Source of the DNA: HGM04593 sp045634305
GTDB lineage: Bacteria > Bacteroidota > Bacteroidia > Bacteroidales > Bacteroidaceae
DNA: 64,000 bases
Assembly (NCBI GenBank): GCA_045634305.1
Contig: JAZQZZ010000049.1
Location: 152,011 to 216,010, forward strand
Reading direction: 5' to 3'
The first letter of the stretch is position 1. Each line of letters opens with the position of its first letter. Shown here one piece after another: positions 24,371-32,649 of this stretch. The notes under the pieces are model-generated. The model searched no databases, was not told the origin of the DNA, and saw only the letters and a program-made list of their open reading frames with translations. The position numbers and the translations under genes were made by a program.

Positions 24371-25435
24371 ATGGATGACATAACCCCCGAATTGCTTGAT
24401 ATAGATGAATTTGAAACGGAAGAGACTCTCTTCCGTGAATTGCGTATTACTGCCGACAGGGGACAGTCGCCGGTCCGTATCGACAAATTCCTTGTCGACC
24501 ATGTTGCCAACACTTCCCGCAACAAGATACAGCAGGCTGCCGACGCCGGCTCCATTGCTGTCAATGGCAAGGTGGTGAAGAGCAACTACAAGGTCAAGCC
24601 CGGTGACGAGGTAGTCATAACATTCAACACCCCGGCCTATGACAACAGTATTGTCCCCGAGGATATTCCGCTCGATGTCGTCTACGAGGATGACGACCTC
24701 ATGGTGGTGAACAAACCTGCCGGTCTTGTCGTACATCCGGGCTGCGGAAATACTCACGGAACACTCATCAATGCGGTTGCGTGGCATCTCAAGGATAACC
24801 CCGATTTCGATCCCAATGACCCACAGGTGGGACTTGTGCATCGCATAGACAAGAATACTTCGGGACTGCTGGTTGTTGCAAAGACAGCTTTTGCAAAGGC
24901 ACATCTTGGAATGCAGTTCTTCAACAAGACAACAAAACGTACATATAATGCTGTGGTGTGGGGTAATCTCAAGGATGAGTCGGGGACTGTAGTCGGCAAT
25001 ATTACACGTAACCCGCGCAACAGGTTGCAGATGTGTGTCTCGGCCGATGAAAGCATAGGCAAATACGCCGTTACCCATTACCGTGTGCTCGAACGCTTGA
25101 GCTATGTGTCACTTGTGGAGTGTAATCTTGAGACCGGCCGCACACACCAGATAAGGGTGCACATGAAACATATCGGCCACATTCTTTTCAACGACGATGT
25201 CTATGGCGGTGATGAAATCTTGAAAGGTACCAATTTCAGTAAATACAGCCAGTTCGTGCGCAACTGCTTCAAGCTCTGCCCGCGTCAGGCGCTCCATGCC
25301 AAGACATTGGGCTTTGTGCATCCCACAACAGGTAAGGAGATGTATTTCGATTCGGAATTGCCTGCCGATTTCTTGGCGATGGTCGATGCTTGGCGCCGCT
25401 ATTCAAGCGCAAGCGCAGCATATATGGAAGAATAA
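24371..25435 (+). CDS. RluA/RluD-family ribosomal pseudouridine synthase
   Basis: The product (354 residues) starts with an acidic extension, then an S4 RNA-binding domain (about 35-95; RIDKFLVDHVANTSRNKIQ), then the catalytic domain with VHRIDKNTSGLLVVAK (catalytic Asp about 160) and RTHQIRVHMKHIGH. It most resembles RluD, which modifies helix 69 of 23S rRNA, but the exact target is inferred. It follows the PASTA gene by 5 bp. Confidence 0.93.
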   Translation: MDDITPELLDIDEFETEETLFRELRITADRGQSPVRIDKFLVDHVANTSRNKIQQAADAGSIAVNGKVVKSNYKVKPGDEVVITFNTPAYDNSIVPEDIPLDVVYEDDDLMVVNKPAGLVVHPGCGNTHGTLINAVAWHLKDNPDFDPNDPQVGLVHRIDKNTSGLLVVAKTAFAKAHLGMQFFNKTTKRTYNAVVWGNLKDESGTVVGNITRNPRNRLQMCVSADESIGKYAVTHYRVLERLSYVSLVECNLETGRTHQIRVHMKHIGHILFNDDVYGGDEILKGTNFSKYSQFVRNCFKLCPRQALHAKTLGFVHPTTGKEMYFDSELPADFLAMVDAWRRYSSASAAYMEE

Positions 25436-25479
25436 ACCTTCCGTTTGTGCAATTGCGCCTATACTCAAATAGGGATTGT

Positions 25480-25512
25480 CCTAAAATTCTTTAGGTGAAT
25501 TCTTTCTTCACC
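25480..25512 (+). terminator. Two small hairpins after the pseudouridine synthase gene
   Basis: CCTAAA/TTTAGG (25480-25495) and GGTGAA/TTCACC (25494-25512) form adjacent short stems followed by a pyrimidine-rich stretch. A weak terminator is plausible. Confidence 0.4.
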
Positions 25513-25555
25513 TTCTGCTTTATTTGTGGATATTTGCAAAAAGAATATTAGGACT

Positions 25556-25987
25556 ATGAAAAGAACAGTTTTTCCAATCGTGCTTTTTGCAATGATGCAA
25601 ATGCCGCTTTTTGCGGCTTCACCCGTTTTTAGTGTGACTTCAGCGACAGTTTCTGCCGCAAATCACTCCAATATGCCGCGCATGCGTGCAATGGCAATGG
25701 AAAAGTCCGATTTTAGATTATTGCGTTCTCTGTTGAAAGAGGAGTCTTTCGAAAATGATCGTATTAAAATGATACGTGTTGCCTGCATCGGAAACTATTT
25801 CACCTCAAGCCAGTGTGCCGATATGCTTTCACTCTTTAGCTTTGATTCGAACAAACTGCAGGCTCTTGAATATATTGCACCACGCATTGTGGACAGAAGG
25901 GCATATGAGGTTGTACTCCGGGAATTCTCTTTCAGTTCAAACAGAGAAAAGGCCGAGGATTTGTTGATGGGGCATAAACGTCGTTGA
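25556..25987 (+). CDS. DUF4476 domain-containing exported protein
   Basis: The product (143 residues) has a signal peptide (MKRTVFPIVLFAMMQMPLFA) and a C-terminal DUF4476 region: FRLLRSLLKEESFENDRIKM, ACIGNYFTSSQCADMLSLFSF, then YIAPRIVDRRAYEVVLREFSF. The helix-repeat pattern of this family is clear, but its role is unknown. I chose the ATG at 25556 as start of the signal peptide. It converges on the GH25 gene with only one base between the stops. Confidence 0.85.
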   Translation: MKRTVFPIVLFAMMQMPLFAASPVFSVTSATVSAANHSNMPRMRAMAMEKSDFRLLRSLLKEESFENDRIKMIRVACIGNYFTSSQCADMLSLFSFDSNKLQALEYIAPRIVDRRAYEVVLREFSFSSNREKAEDLLMGHKRR

Positions 25988-25988
25988 G

Positions 25989-26849
25989 TTATCTCTTTTT
26001 CATCCTCAATTTCTCCAAATCTTCCATTGTGCCGCTCAGCACATTTATGTCAACCTTCTCCTTTATGCCCGGCAGGCGTCCTTTCTCGGTGCATTGCCAC
26101 ATAATCCATTCGTTGGCTATTCCCGGGTTGTTGACGTTGTAGCGGGCAATCCATAACGGATAGCCATTGAAATGCTCGTTGTTGATGTGGCGTTCGTGGA
26201 ACTTCTTGTAGGTATATATGACAGGTTTTACACCATAGCGCTGTTCAATGATGGAGATGAATTTTAACAGCTCTAGTCTATATGCCGCAGCATCTTTAGG
26301 CTCGTCCTCCACGTCTACAACAGGCGGAAGATCGCCGGGTTCAAGTTTTACCCTGCTCATGAACATCTTTGCCTGCTTTTCGCCCGATGAGGTTGTGCTG
26401 AAGTAGTGATAGGCTCCGCGTATGAAACCGTGCCTCTTTGCTGCTTTCCAGTTGTTTTCGAATCTGGTGTCACTGTGGCTGCTGCCTTCTGTGGCCTTTA
26501 TGTATACAAAACTGATCGGAGGCTCCCCTGGAGTTCCTTTCTTGAGTCTGCCCCAGTTAATATCGCCTTGATGGTGCGATACGTCGATACCGTATACCGA
26601 ATAGCCTTCGGGAATGCAAGTGCTGTAAATCTTGTGTCCTGTGCAATCTTTGAAGCGGTAGAATGCGGGCTCTATGAATGGCTTGTATGCGAGTGCCAGT
26701 ACACTGATCGTTATCAGTGCTGCTATCGTCGCATATTTCCATGTCGCCATTTCGCCCGATTTGTTATGTGTATAAGAGGGTCGGCGTGACGGTTTTTTCT
26801 TCCGTACGCCGACCCTCTTGGGTTTAGTTGTCTTTTTGGCGTTTGCCAT
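25989..26849 (-). CDS. Membrane-anchored GH25 lysozyme-like protein
   Basis: The product (286 residues) has a basic cytoplasmic tail (KKTTKPKRVGVRKKKPSRR), one membrane helix at about 38-57 and a GH25 muramidase domain. Catalytic-site motifs are YGIDVSHHQGDINW (about 86) and PVVDVEDEP (Asp-x-Glu type, about 180), with FVYIKATEGSSH between. It would cleave peptidoglycan in the periplasm or, less likely, serve as a scaffold. The start is the ATG at 26849. It lies 15 bp after the PPi-PFK gene, in the same transcript. Confidence 0.92.
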   Translation of the reverse strand: MANAKKTTKPKRVGVRKKKPSRRPSYTHNKSGEMATWKYATIAALITISVLALAYKPFIEPAFYRFKDCTGHKIYSTCIPEGYSVYGIDVSHHQGDINWGRLKKGTPGEPPISFVYIKATEGSSHSDTRFENNWKAAKRHGFIRGAYHYFSTTSSGEKQAKMFMSRVKLEPGDLPPVVDVEDEPKDAAAYRLELLKFISIIEQRYGVKPVIYTYKKFHERHINNEHFNGYPLWIARYNVNNPGIANEWIMWQCTEKGRLPGIKEKVDINVLSGTMEDLEKLRMKKR

Positions 26850-26864
26850 CAAGTAATCAACGTA

Positions 26865-28511
26865 TTACTTCTGCTGCTCAAGAGCAAGAGTCTTGGTAGT
26901 CTGGTCGCATACCTCTGTTGGACCAAAGTACTGGATTGGGCCTGGGTATACGTAGCAGGTCTCTTTTGCCCACTGCTCTCTGTTCGCTGCGAATGTCTTG
27001 AATGGTGCACCGTTGAGGTCAACGAGAGCCTTCTGGATAACAGGCTTCATCTCGCCGTGACGACGCTCCATGTTCATCATCATAGTGATGGGGATACCGC
27101 CTGCAACCCACTCGGCAGCAGGAGCTGTAGTGTTGCGTACTGATGACATGTAACCTGTCTTGCCTGCAGCGATGAGCTGTGAAGCGTTGTAACCGAGAGC
27201 GTAGCAGTAGTCGGCATCGTAGTTGGATGGAGCTGCGCAACGGCCTTCGTAACCGAAGAAGTGGTGCTGAGCGTTGAACTTGCCTGTGTACTTGCCCTCT
27301 GCCTTCCATGCTGCGAGCTTGTTTGCAACCATCTCCGAGAGCAACTTCTCTGTCTCGATGAGAGACACCTGAACGTTGCCGTGTGGGTCGCGGTCCATTG
27401 TGAGCTGGCGTGCAACACCTGCGGGAAGACTTGCGTAAACAGCTGCATTGTCGCTTGAGAGCTGGTCAATGATGTACTGACGCTGCTCCTCGGGAGCTAC
27501 AGCGTTGTACTCCTCGCCCTTGTGAGCCAACAGGTCGTTGAGCTCGGCGATGAGAGCCTTCATTGCAGGAACGAACTCGATGAGACCCTCAGGGATGAGC
27601 ACAGTACCGAAGTTGTTGCCATCGGCAGCACGGTCAGCAACAGCCTGAGCGATTGATGTAACGATGTTGTCGAGTGAAAGAGCCTTCTGCTCAACCTCCT
27701 CCGAGATGATACAGTAGTTAGGCTGTGTCTGCAATGCGCACTCAAGAGCGATGTGAGAAGCCGAACGGCCCATCAACTTGATGAAGTGCCAGTACTTCTG
27801 TGCCGAGTTACAGTCACGCTGGATATTACCGATAACCTCTGAGTAAACCTTGCATGCTGTGTCGAAACCGAAAGATGTCTCAATGTAAGCGTTCTTCAAG
27901 TCTCCGTCGATAGTCTTTGGACAGCCGATAACCTGAACACCTGTGTTCTTTGCAGCGTAGTACTCTGCAAGCACGCAAGCGTTTGTGTTTGAGTCGTCGC
28001 CACCGATGATTACCAAAGCCTTGATGTCAAGCTCCTTGATAATCTCAAGACCCTTGTCGAACTGCTCTGTCTTCTCGAGCTTTGTACGGCCTGAACCGAT
28101 GATGTCGAAACCGCCGGTGTTGCGGTATTCGTCCATAATCTCGGCTGTAATCTCCATATATTTGTGGTCAACCAAACCGCCGGGGCCCATGAGGAAACCG
28201 TAGAGACGGCTGTTGGGGTTCAACTTCTTTACGCCGTCGAACAAACCTGCGATAACGTTGTGTCCGCCGGGAGCCTGTCCACCTGAAAGGATAACACCGA
28301 CATTGATTGCAGGGTATTCCTGAGCTTCGCCACCCTTCTCAAATGTAACGATGGGCAAACCATAAGTGTTAGGGAACATGGCCTTGATAGCCTCCTGGTC
28401 TGCTACAGACTCTGTTGCAGCACCCTCACACAATTTTACAGTCCCGGTCAATGCCTGGGGAAGTTTAGGCTGATAAGCAGCCCTAGCTTTTTGCAATGCG
28501 CTAATTTTCAT
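26865..28511 (-). CDS. pfp: Diphosphate--fructose-6-phosphate 1-phosphotransferase (PPi-PFK)
   Basis: The product (548 residues) is a long-type, pyrophosphate-dependent phosphofructokinase (plant beta-subunit-like group). GGQAPGGHN is at 77-85, and GGDDSNTN at 170-177 has Asp in place of the Gly of ATP enzymes, the usual mark of PPi use. The catalytic GCPKTIDGDLKN follows, and the MGRSAS motif near 250 fits. The reaction is reversible, so it can act in glycolysis or gluconeogenesis. It leads an operon with the GH25 gene. Confidence 0.95.
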   Translation of the reverse strand: MKISALQKARAAYQPKLPQALTGTVKLCEGAATESVADQEAIKAMFPNTYGLPIVTFEKGGEAQEYPAINVGVILSGGQAPGGHNVIAGLFDGVKKLNPNSRLYGFLMGPGGLVDHKYMEITAEIMDEYRNTGGFDIIGSGRTKLEKTEQFDKGLEIIKELDIKALVIIGGDDSNTNACVLAEYYAAKNTGVQVIGCPKTIDGDLKNAYIETSFGFDTACKVYSEVIGNIQRDCNSAQKYWHFIKLMGRSASHIALECALQTQPNYCIISEEVEQKALSLDNIVTSIAQAVADRAADGNNFGTVLIPEGLIEFVPAMKALIAELNDLLAHKGEEYNAVAPEEQRQYIIDQLSSDNAAVYASLPAGVARQLTMDRDPHGNVQVSLIETEKLLSEMVANKLAAWKAEGKYTGKFNAQHHFFGYEGRCAAPSNYDADYCYALGYNASQLIAAGKTGYMSSVRNTTAPAAEWVAGGIPITMMMNMERRHGEMKPVIQKALVDLNGAPFKTFAANREQWAKETCYVYPGPIQYFGPTEVCDQTTKTLALEQQK

Positions 28512-28712
28512 ATTTTAAAAAGTTTGTTTGATGATTCTAAATCTTCGCAAATTTCGCTTTTTTTTACGAGAATTGAAAGTGTTTTCCCCTTTTTAATTAA
28601 AATATGTTGTTTTTATGGGTTGCAGTTGCTTATGTCGGCAGAAAACACTATCTTTACAATCAAATATTTCCGTTGACGGAACAAAAAATCAATCAAACTA
28701 AACAGAATTATT

Positions 28713-28988
28713 ATGGCAAGCAGAAAAAATCTCAAGAAGGTGATTACATTTGTCGTTGACGAGTTGGCAACCGAGGCGTTTTTCCTCTCATACGATGCGC
28801 AGGGCGACACAGATGCATGGGTGGCTTTGTTCAATAGAATCTTCAGTCTCAATAACGAGTATATAGCACGTGTGAACCACGTGGAACCTGGTATGCCGGC
28901 AAAGAAATATTTCAACACTCTTTGCGACTCTTTCAATGCCGATGCAAAGGCGTTGCTCGATGAGATTGCAAAACTCGCAGGTAAGTAA
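28713..28988 (+). CDS. Small conserved hypothetical protein (91 aa)
   Basis: This helical, soluble-looking protein (ITFVVDELATEAFFLSYDAQ, FNRIFSLNNEYIARVNHV, FNTLCDSFNADAKALLDEIAKL) has no signal peptide. I recall similar short proteins in Bacteroidales but cannot name a function. It starts 200 bp from the divergent PPi-PFK gene and is followed after 18 bp by the large surface protein gene, so co-transcription is likely. Confidence 0.75.
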   Translation: MASRKNLKKVITFVVDELATEAFFLSYDAQGDTDAWVALFNRIFSLNNEYIARVNHVEPGMPAKKYFNTLCDSFNADAKALLDEIAKLAGK

Positions 28989-29006
28989 ATAACGGTGCGT
29001 CATTAT

Positions 29007-31940
29007 ATGTCAAGGCACTTTTGGGCAATATTGTTTTGCCTTTTTGGAGTATCGGTTTTGTCGGCACAGAGTGTCGACAAAACTGTTTCTCGTGCCTTGG
29101 CCGAATACTTCAAGAGCTACACTTCGCCCCGCACACAGTTCAAATATTCATCACTCGACCGCCGCAAGAACAATATCGTCGTAAATAACAAGGCGAAGAA
29201 AGTGGTGATATATGCAAATGAGGCTTTTGCCGGTCAAGCCTTCACTCCCGAGGTTGTCGACAAGGTCTATGAAGACATACGCGCCATCCTGCCAAAGAAA
29301 CTGCGTAAATATAAGATAGAGGTCGTTTACAAGGGGCGTGCCATCGAAGAGCGTGTTCCTAACATTTACCGTGAACGCAAGGATGTCGACGAATCGCGCC
29401 TATGGGGCAGTGTGCGTTATGACGGCGCTCCATGGGTGAAGGATGTGAGTCGCCCGTTTGATATTTCAGCCGGTCTTGAAGGTCGCCACATTGCGCTGTG
29501 GCAGAGTCATGGACGTTACTATAACAAGGAACTGAATATATGGAAATGGCAGCGTCCGTCGCTTTATTGTACAACAGAGGACTTGCTCACACAATCTATC
29601 GTCGTTCCTTTTCTCATGCCCATGCTCAAGAATGCCGGTGCTCTTGTCTATACCCCGCGTGAGCGTGACTGGCAGGCGAATTGCGTGATTGTTGACAATG
29701 ATGTTTGCAGTGGCGGCAAGTCGCGATACAGCGAAAGTGAGACACGTGACAATAAATGGAACACACGCGCAGGTGGATATGCACCGTTGAAGGAACTCTA
29801 TTACGACCTCGATGACCCTTTCGCGATGGGGTCTTCGCGCTGTGCCCGTGCAACAAAGAATACCAAGCGCCTTTCAAAAGTCATGTGGCGCCCCGATATC
29901 CCCGAAACAGGCGAATATGCAGTATATGTGGCATATGAGACATTTGCGAACTCGGTGCCCGATGCCTCTTATACCGTGCGTCACACCGGTGGCGAAACCA
30001 CAATGCAGGTGAACCAGACGATGGGCGGCGGCACATGGGTATATCTCGGTACATATCATTTCAGCAAGGGGTGTAACAAGGAACAGGGTGTGGTGCTCAC
30101 CAATTACAGTCGCCATGCCGGCGTAGTGAGCGCCGATGCCGTGCGCTTTGGCGGTGGAATGGGCAATGTTGCACGCGGTCCGCAGGAACAGCCAAGTGGC
30201 TTGCCGCGTTATCTTGAGGGTGCGCGCTACAATTTGCAGACAGGCGGTTTCCCCTACGGGGTCTACTCTGTGTATAAAGGTGAATCCGATTATCGCGATG
30301 ATGTCGTTTGTCGTCCCTCTGCGGTCAATTATCTTTCGGGTGGCTCTGTGTTCAATCCGGATACTATGGGTCTGAATGTCCCGCTTGAACTCTCTTTCGG
30401 TTTCCATTCCGATGCCGGCGTGTCGGTAGCAGACAATGTGATAGGCTCCCTGGGTGTCGTGACAACTGAATTCAATGGCGATACGCTTGAGACCGGCCGC
30501 TCACGTCAGATGTCGCGCGATGCCGTCTCTTTCTTGCTCAACAGCGTGCAGGACGATCTCACTGCTCGTTATGGCAAACGTTGGCCTGTGCGCGGAATAC
30601 TCGACCGCAACTATGGCGAGACGCGCGTTCCATATGTTCCGTCGGTGATATTCGAGTCGCTCTCGCACCAGAATTTCATGGATATGGTCTATGCGCACGA
30701 TCCCGATTTCAAGTTTACCATTGCTCGCTCGGTGTACAAGGCGCTTCTCAAGCACTTATGTTATGTGCGCGGCTGTGAATATGTGGTGCAACCGTTGCCT
30801 GTGAGCCATTTTGCCATGTCAATGTCAAGCAACGACAAGGAAGTGTTGTTGTCGTGGCGCCCTGTTGATGATGTGTCGGAGCCATCGGCAAGGCCCGACA
30901 GATATATAGTGTACAAAAGTGTCAATTGTGCAGGGTATGACAACGGAACGGTTGTTAATGCACCGCATTGCTCTTTTCCTGTTGAAAAGGGCGTGATGTA
31001 CAGTTTTAAGGTTGCCGCTCTCAACGATGGCGGCTGCAGCTTGCCGTCGGAGGAACTGACTCTTTATATTGCAAAGGACGAGAAAAGCAGGGTGCTGGTT
31101 GTCAATGGCTTCCACAGGTTGAGTGGTCCCGACACGCTTTTTACCGACAAACGCATCGGTTTTGACCTCGACGTCGATCCAGGAGTGCCTTATATGCATA
31201 CTCCTGAGTATTGTGGACGTCAACTCGACTTCATGCGTGAGAATATCAATGTTGACGGCGGCTTGGGTTTGAGTGGCAGTGAATATGAGGGCATGCTTGT
31301 GGCAGGCAATACATTCAACTATCCGCGTATCCATGGCGATGCATTGGCTGCCAACGATATGAGTTTTCTCTCTTGTGGCAGCGAGGCAGTGATTGACGGC
31401 GTGGTCGATTTGAGTACATACGCGGTGGTCGATCTTGTTCTTGGTGCAGAAAAACAGGGCGGCGACGGCTCGTTATTACATTACAATGCTCCTTATAAGA
31501 CATTTCCTGCCGGTCTGCAGGAAAAACTGACGGCATATTGCCATGCCGGCGGCCGTCTTTTCGTCAGTGGCGCTTTCATTGCGAGCGATATGCAGGGGAG
31601 TGAGGAGGACAAACAATTTATCCGCAATCTGTTGCATTTCGATTACGGCGGCTCGGTTACGGATCTTTCCGACGACGCCATCAGCGGCTCGGGTTTGCGT
31701 CTTTCCGTCGGGCGCAGTGTAAACGAACAATGCTATGCGCTCTCTCGTCCCGATATCCTTATCCCGGTAAATGAGGCTTTTGTCTCTTTTGTTTTCGACG
31801 GCTGCAAGGAAAGCGCCGGCGTAGCCTATTCGGGCAATGACTATCGTGTGCTTTCTACAAGCTTCCCTCTTGAAACTGTGCAAAATAGTGCCGTGCGTGC
31901 TAAACTGATGGGTGCGGTTATGCGTTTCCTTTTAAAGTGA
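29007..31940 (+). CDS. Large exported protein: golvesin-like, amidase-like and FN3 domains
   Basis: The product (977 residues; proteins like it are often annotated 'xanthan lyase') has a signal peptide (FWAILFCLFGVSVLSAQS). About 290-390 is a golvesin-type beta domain (WRPDIPETGEYAVYVAYE to YSRHAGVVSADAVRFGGG). A region at about 400-595 looks like an N-acetylmuramoyl-L-alanine amidase fold: FHSDAG near 465 and FESLSHQNFMDMVYAHDPDF near 545. About 600-690 is an FN3 domain. The last 280 residues include a gatase-like segment (FVSGAFIASDM). No xanthan lyase domain is seen; a cell-wall amidase role is inference. I chose ATG 29007; a GTG at 28995 is also possible. Confidence 0.8.
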   Translation: MSRHFWAILFCLFGVSVLSAQSVDKTVSRALAEYFKSYTSPRTQFKYSSLDRRKNNIVVNNKAKKVVIYANEAFAGQAFTPEVVDKVYEDIRAILPKKLRKYKIEVVYKGRAIEERVPNIYRERKDVDESRLWGSVRYDGAPWVKDVSRPFDISAGLEGRHIALWQSHGRYYNKELNIWKWQRPSLYCTTEDLLTQSIVVPFLMPMLKNAGALVYTPRERDWQANCVIVDNDVCSGGKSRYSESETRDNKWNTRAGGYAPLKELYYDLDDPFAMGSSRCARATKNTKRLSKVMWRPDIPETGEYAVYVAYETFANSVPDASYTVRHTGGETTMQVNQTMGGGTWVYLGTYHFSKGCNKEQGVVLTNYSRHAGVVSADAVRFGGGMGNVARGPQEQPSGLPRYLEGARYNLQTGGFPYGVYSVYKGESDYRDDVVCRPSAVNYLSGGSVFNPDTMGLNVPLELSFGFHSDAGVSVADNVIGSLGVVTTEFNGDTLETGRSRQMSRDAVSFLLNSVQDDLTARYGKRWPVRGILDRNYGETRVPYVPSVIFESLSHQNFMDMVYAHDPDFKFTIARSVYKALLKHLCYVRGCEYVVQPLPVSHFAMSMSSNDKEVLLSWRPVDDVSEPSARPDRYIVYKSVNCAGYDNGTVVNAPHCSFPVEKGVMYSFKVAALNDGGCSLPSEELTLYIAKDEKSRVLVVNGFHRLSGPDTLFTDKRIGFDLDVDPGVPYMHTPEYCGRQLDFMRENINVDGGLGLSGSEYEGMLVAGNTFNYPRIHGDALAANDMSFLSCGSEAVIDGVVDLSTYAVVDLVLGAEKQGGDGSLLHYNAPYKTFPAGLQEKLTAYCHAGGRLFVSGAFIASDMQGSEEDKQFIRNLLHFDYGGSVTDLSDDAISGSGLRLSVGRSVNEQCYALSRPDILIPVNEAFVSFVFDGCKESAGVAYSGNDYRVLSTSFPLETVQNSAVRAKLMGAVMRFLLK

Positions 31941-32649
31941 AAGGTAAAAATTGAAAACTAAAAGGCGAGAGTTAACCCTTTTCGTTTTAACAGCACTTTG
32001 TGCGCTTGAACCTGCTCCCGCTCGGCATAGCAAAAGTAAACTTTCCCTCTGCTCTCGCTTACTCGCAGCTTTTATCTTTAACCGCACTTTGTGCGCTTGA
32101 AACTTGGCTACACTCGTTGCGTGTGTGAGCAAGCTCCCACCCACTCGTTTGCACAAGCTTTCCGTTTTCCGTTTTCCCCTTTCCCCTTTCCGTTTTAGTT
32201 TCTATATTATATATGTACGCGCGTAGCGTACGCTTTTTGCGTGTCTTGTTTAAAAATGTTAAAAACTAAAATCATTTTAAAACTATCCCATTGCGCGCAT
32301 TTTGTACAATTTGACTAACTTTTTGTAAAAACGTGTGTTTTTGACGGGTGCACTACTTTATATCGCTGATAATCAATGTTATATATTGGGTTTTGTAGCT
32401 CTTTGGTAGTGGTTTACTCGTTGAAAAACAGCTGAATTTTAATTGCACATAATGGATGAAAATGAGCAAAAAGTGTGCAAAAATGCCATTTTGGTAAAAA
32501 AATAACACTTTTGTTGAAAAAAAGTGGTTAACTTATTTTAAACTTTATATAAAAAGTTGTACTTTCGCGCCATTCATTCTCTTTAGTGTGAGGATGAAGT
32601 TTACAAAAAGACACAATTTCATTATTATTATTAACTTAAATTCATTATT
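31941..32649. other. 709-bp intergenic region upstream of susC with repeats
   Basis: I support no gene here. The left part (31941-32200) starts and ends with purine/pyrimidine-rich repeats in opposite orientation and contains a 25-nt direct repeat (31986-32010 and 32077-32101). A short stem GTACGC/GCGTAC (32215-32231) followed by T5 could be a terminator for the upstream gene. The right part is AT-rich. TACTTTCG at 32560-32567 may be the -7 box of the susC promoter, giving a long 5' leader of about 75 nt; no good -33 TTG is seen. Confidence 0.6.
31986..32101 (+). repeat. 25-nt direct repeat, two copies 91 bp apart
   Basis: TTTAACxGCACTTTGTGCGCTTGAA (x = A or C) occurs at 31986-32010 and 32077-32101 with one mismatch. 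The core GCACTTTGTGC is itself a near palindrome (GCAC...GTGC). Confidence 0.85.

Noticed and set aside
28995..31940. Xanthan lyase function for the large surface protein
   Set aside because: The name is used for similar proteins, but I see golvesin-, amidase- and FN3-like regions and no polysaccharide lyase motif.
31932..32156. Minus-strand ORF of 74 codons in the susC upstream region
   Set aside because: It overlaps the repeat region, its sequence follows the repeats, there is no start context, and no family is recognised. It is better explained as repeat DNA.
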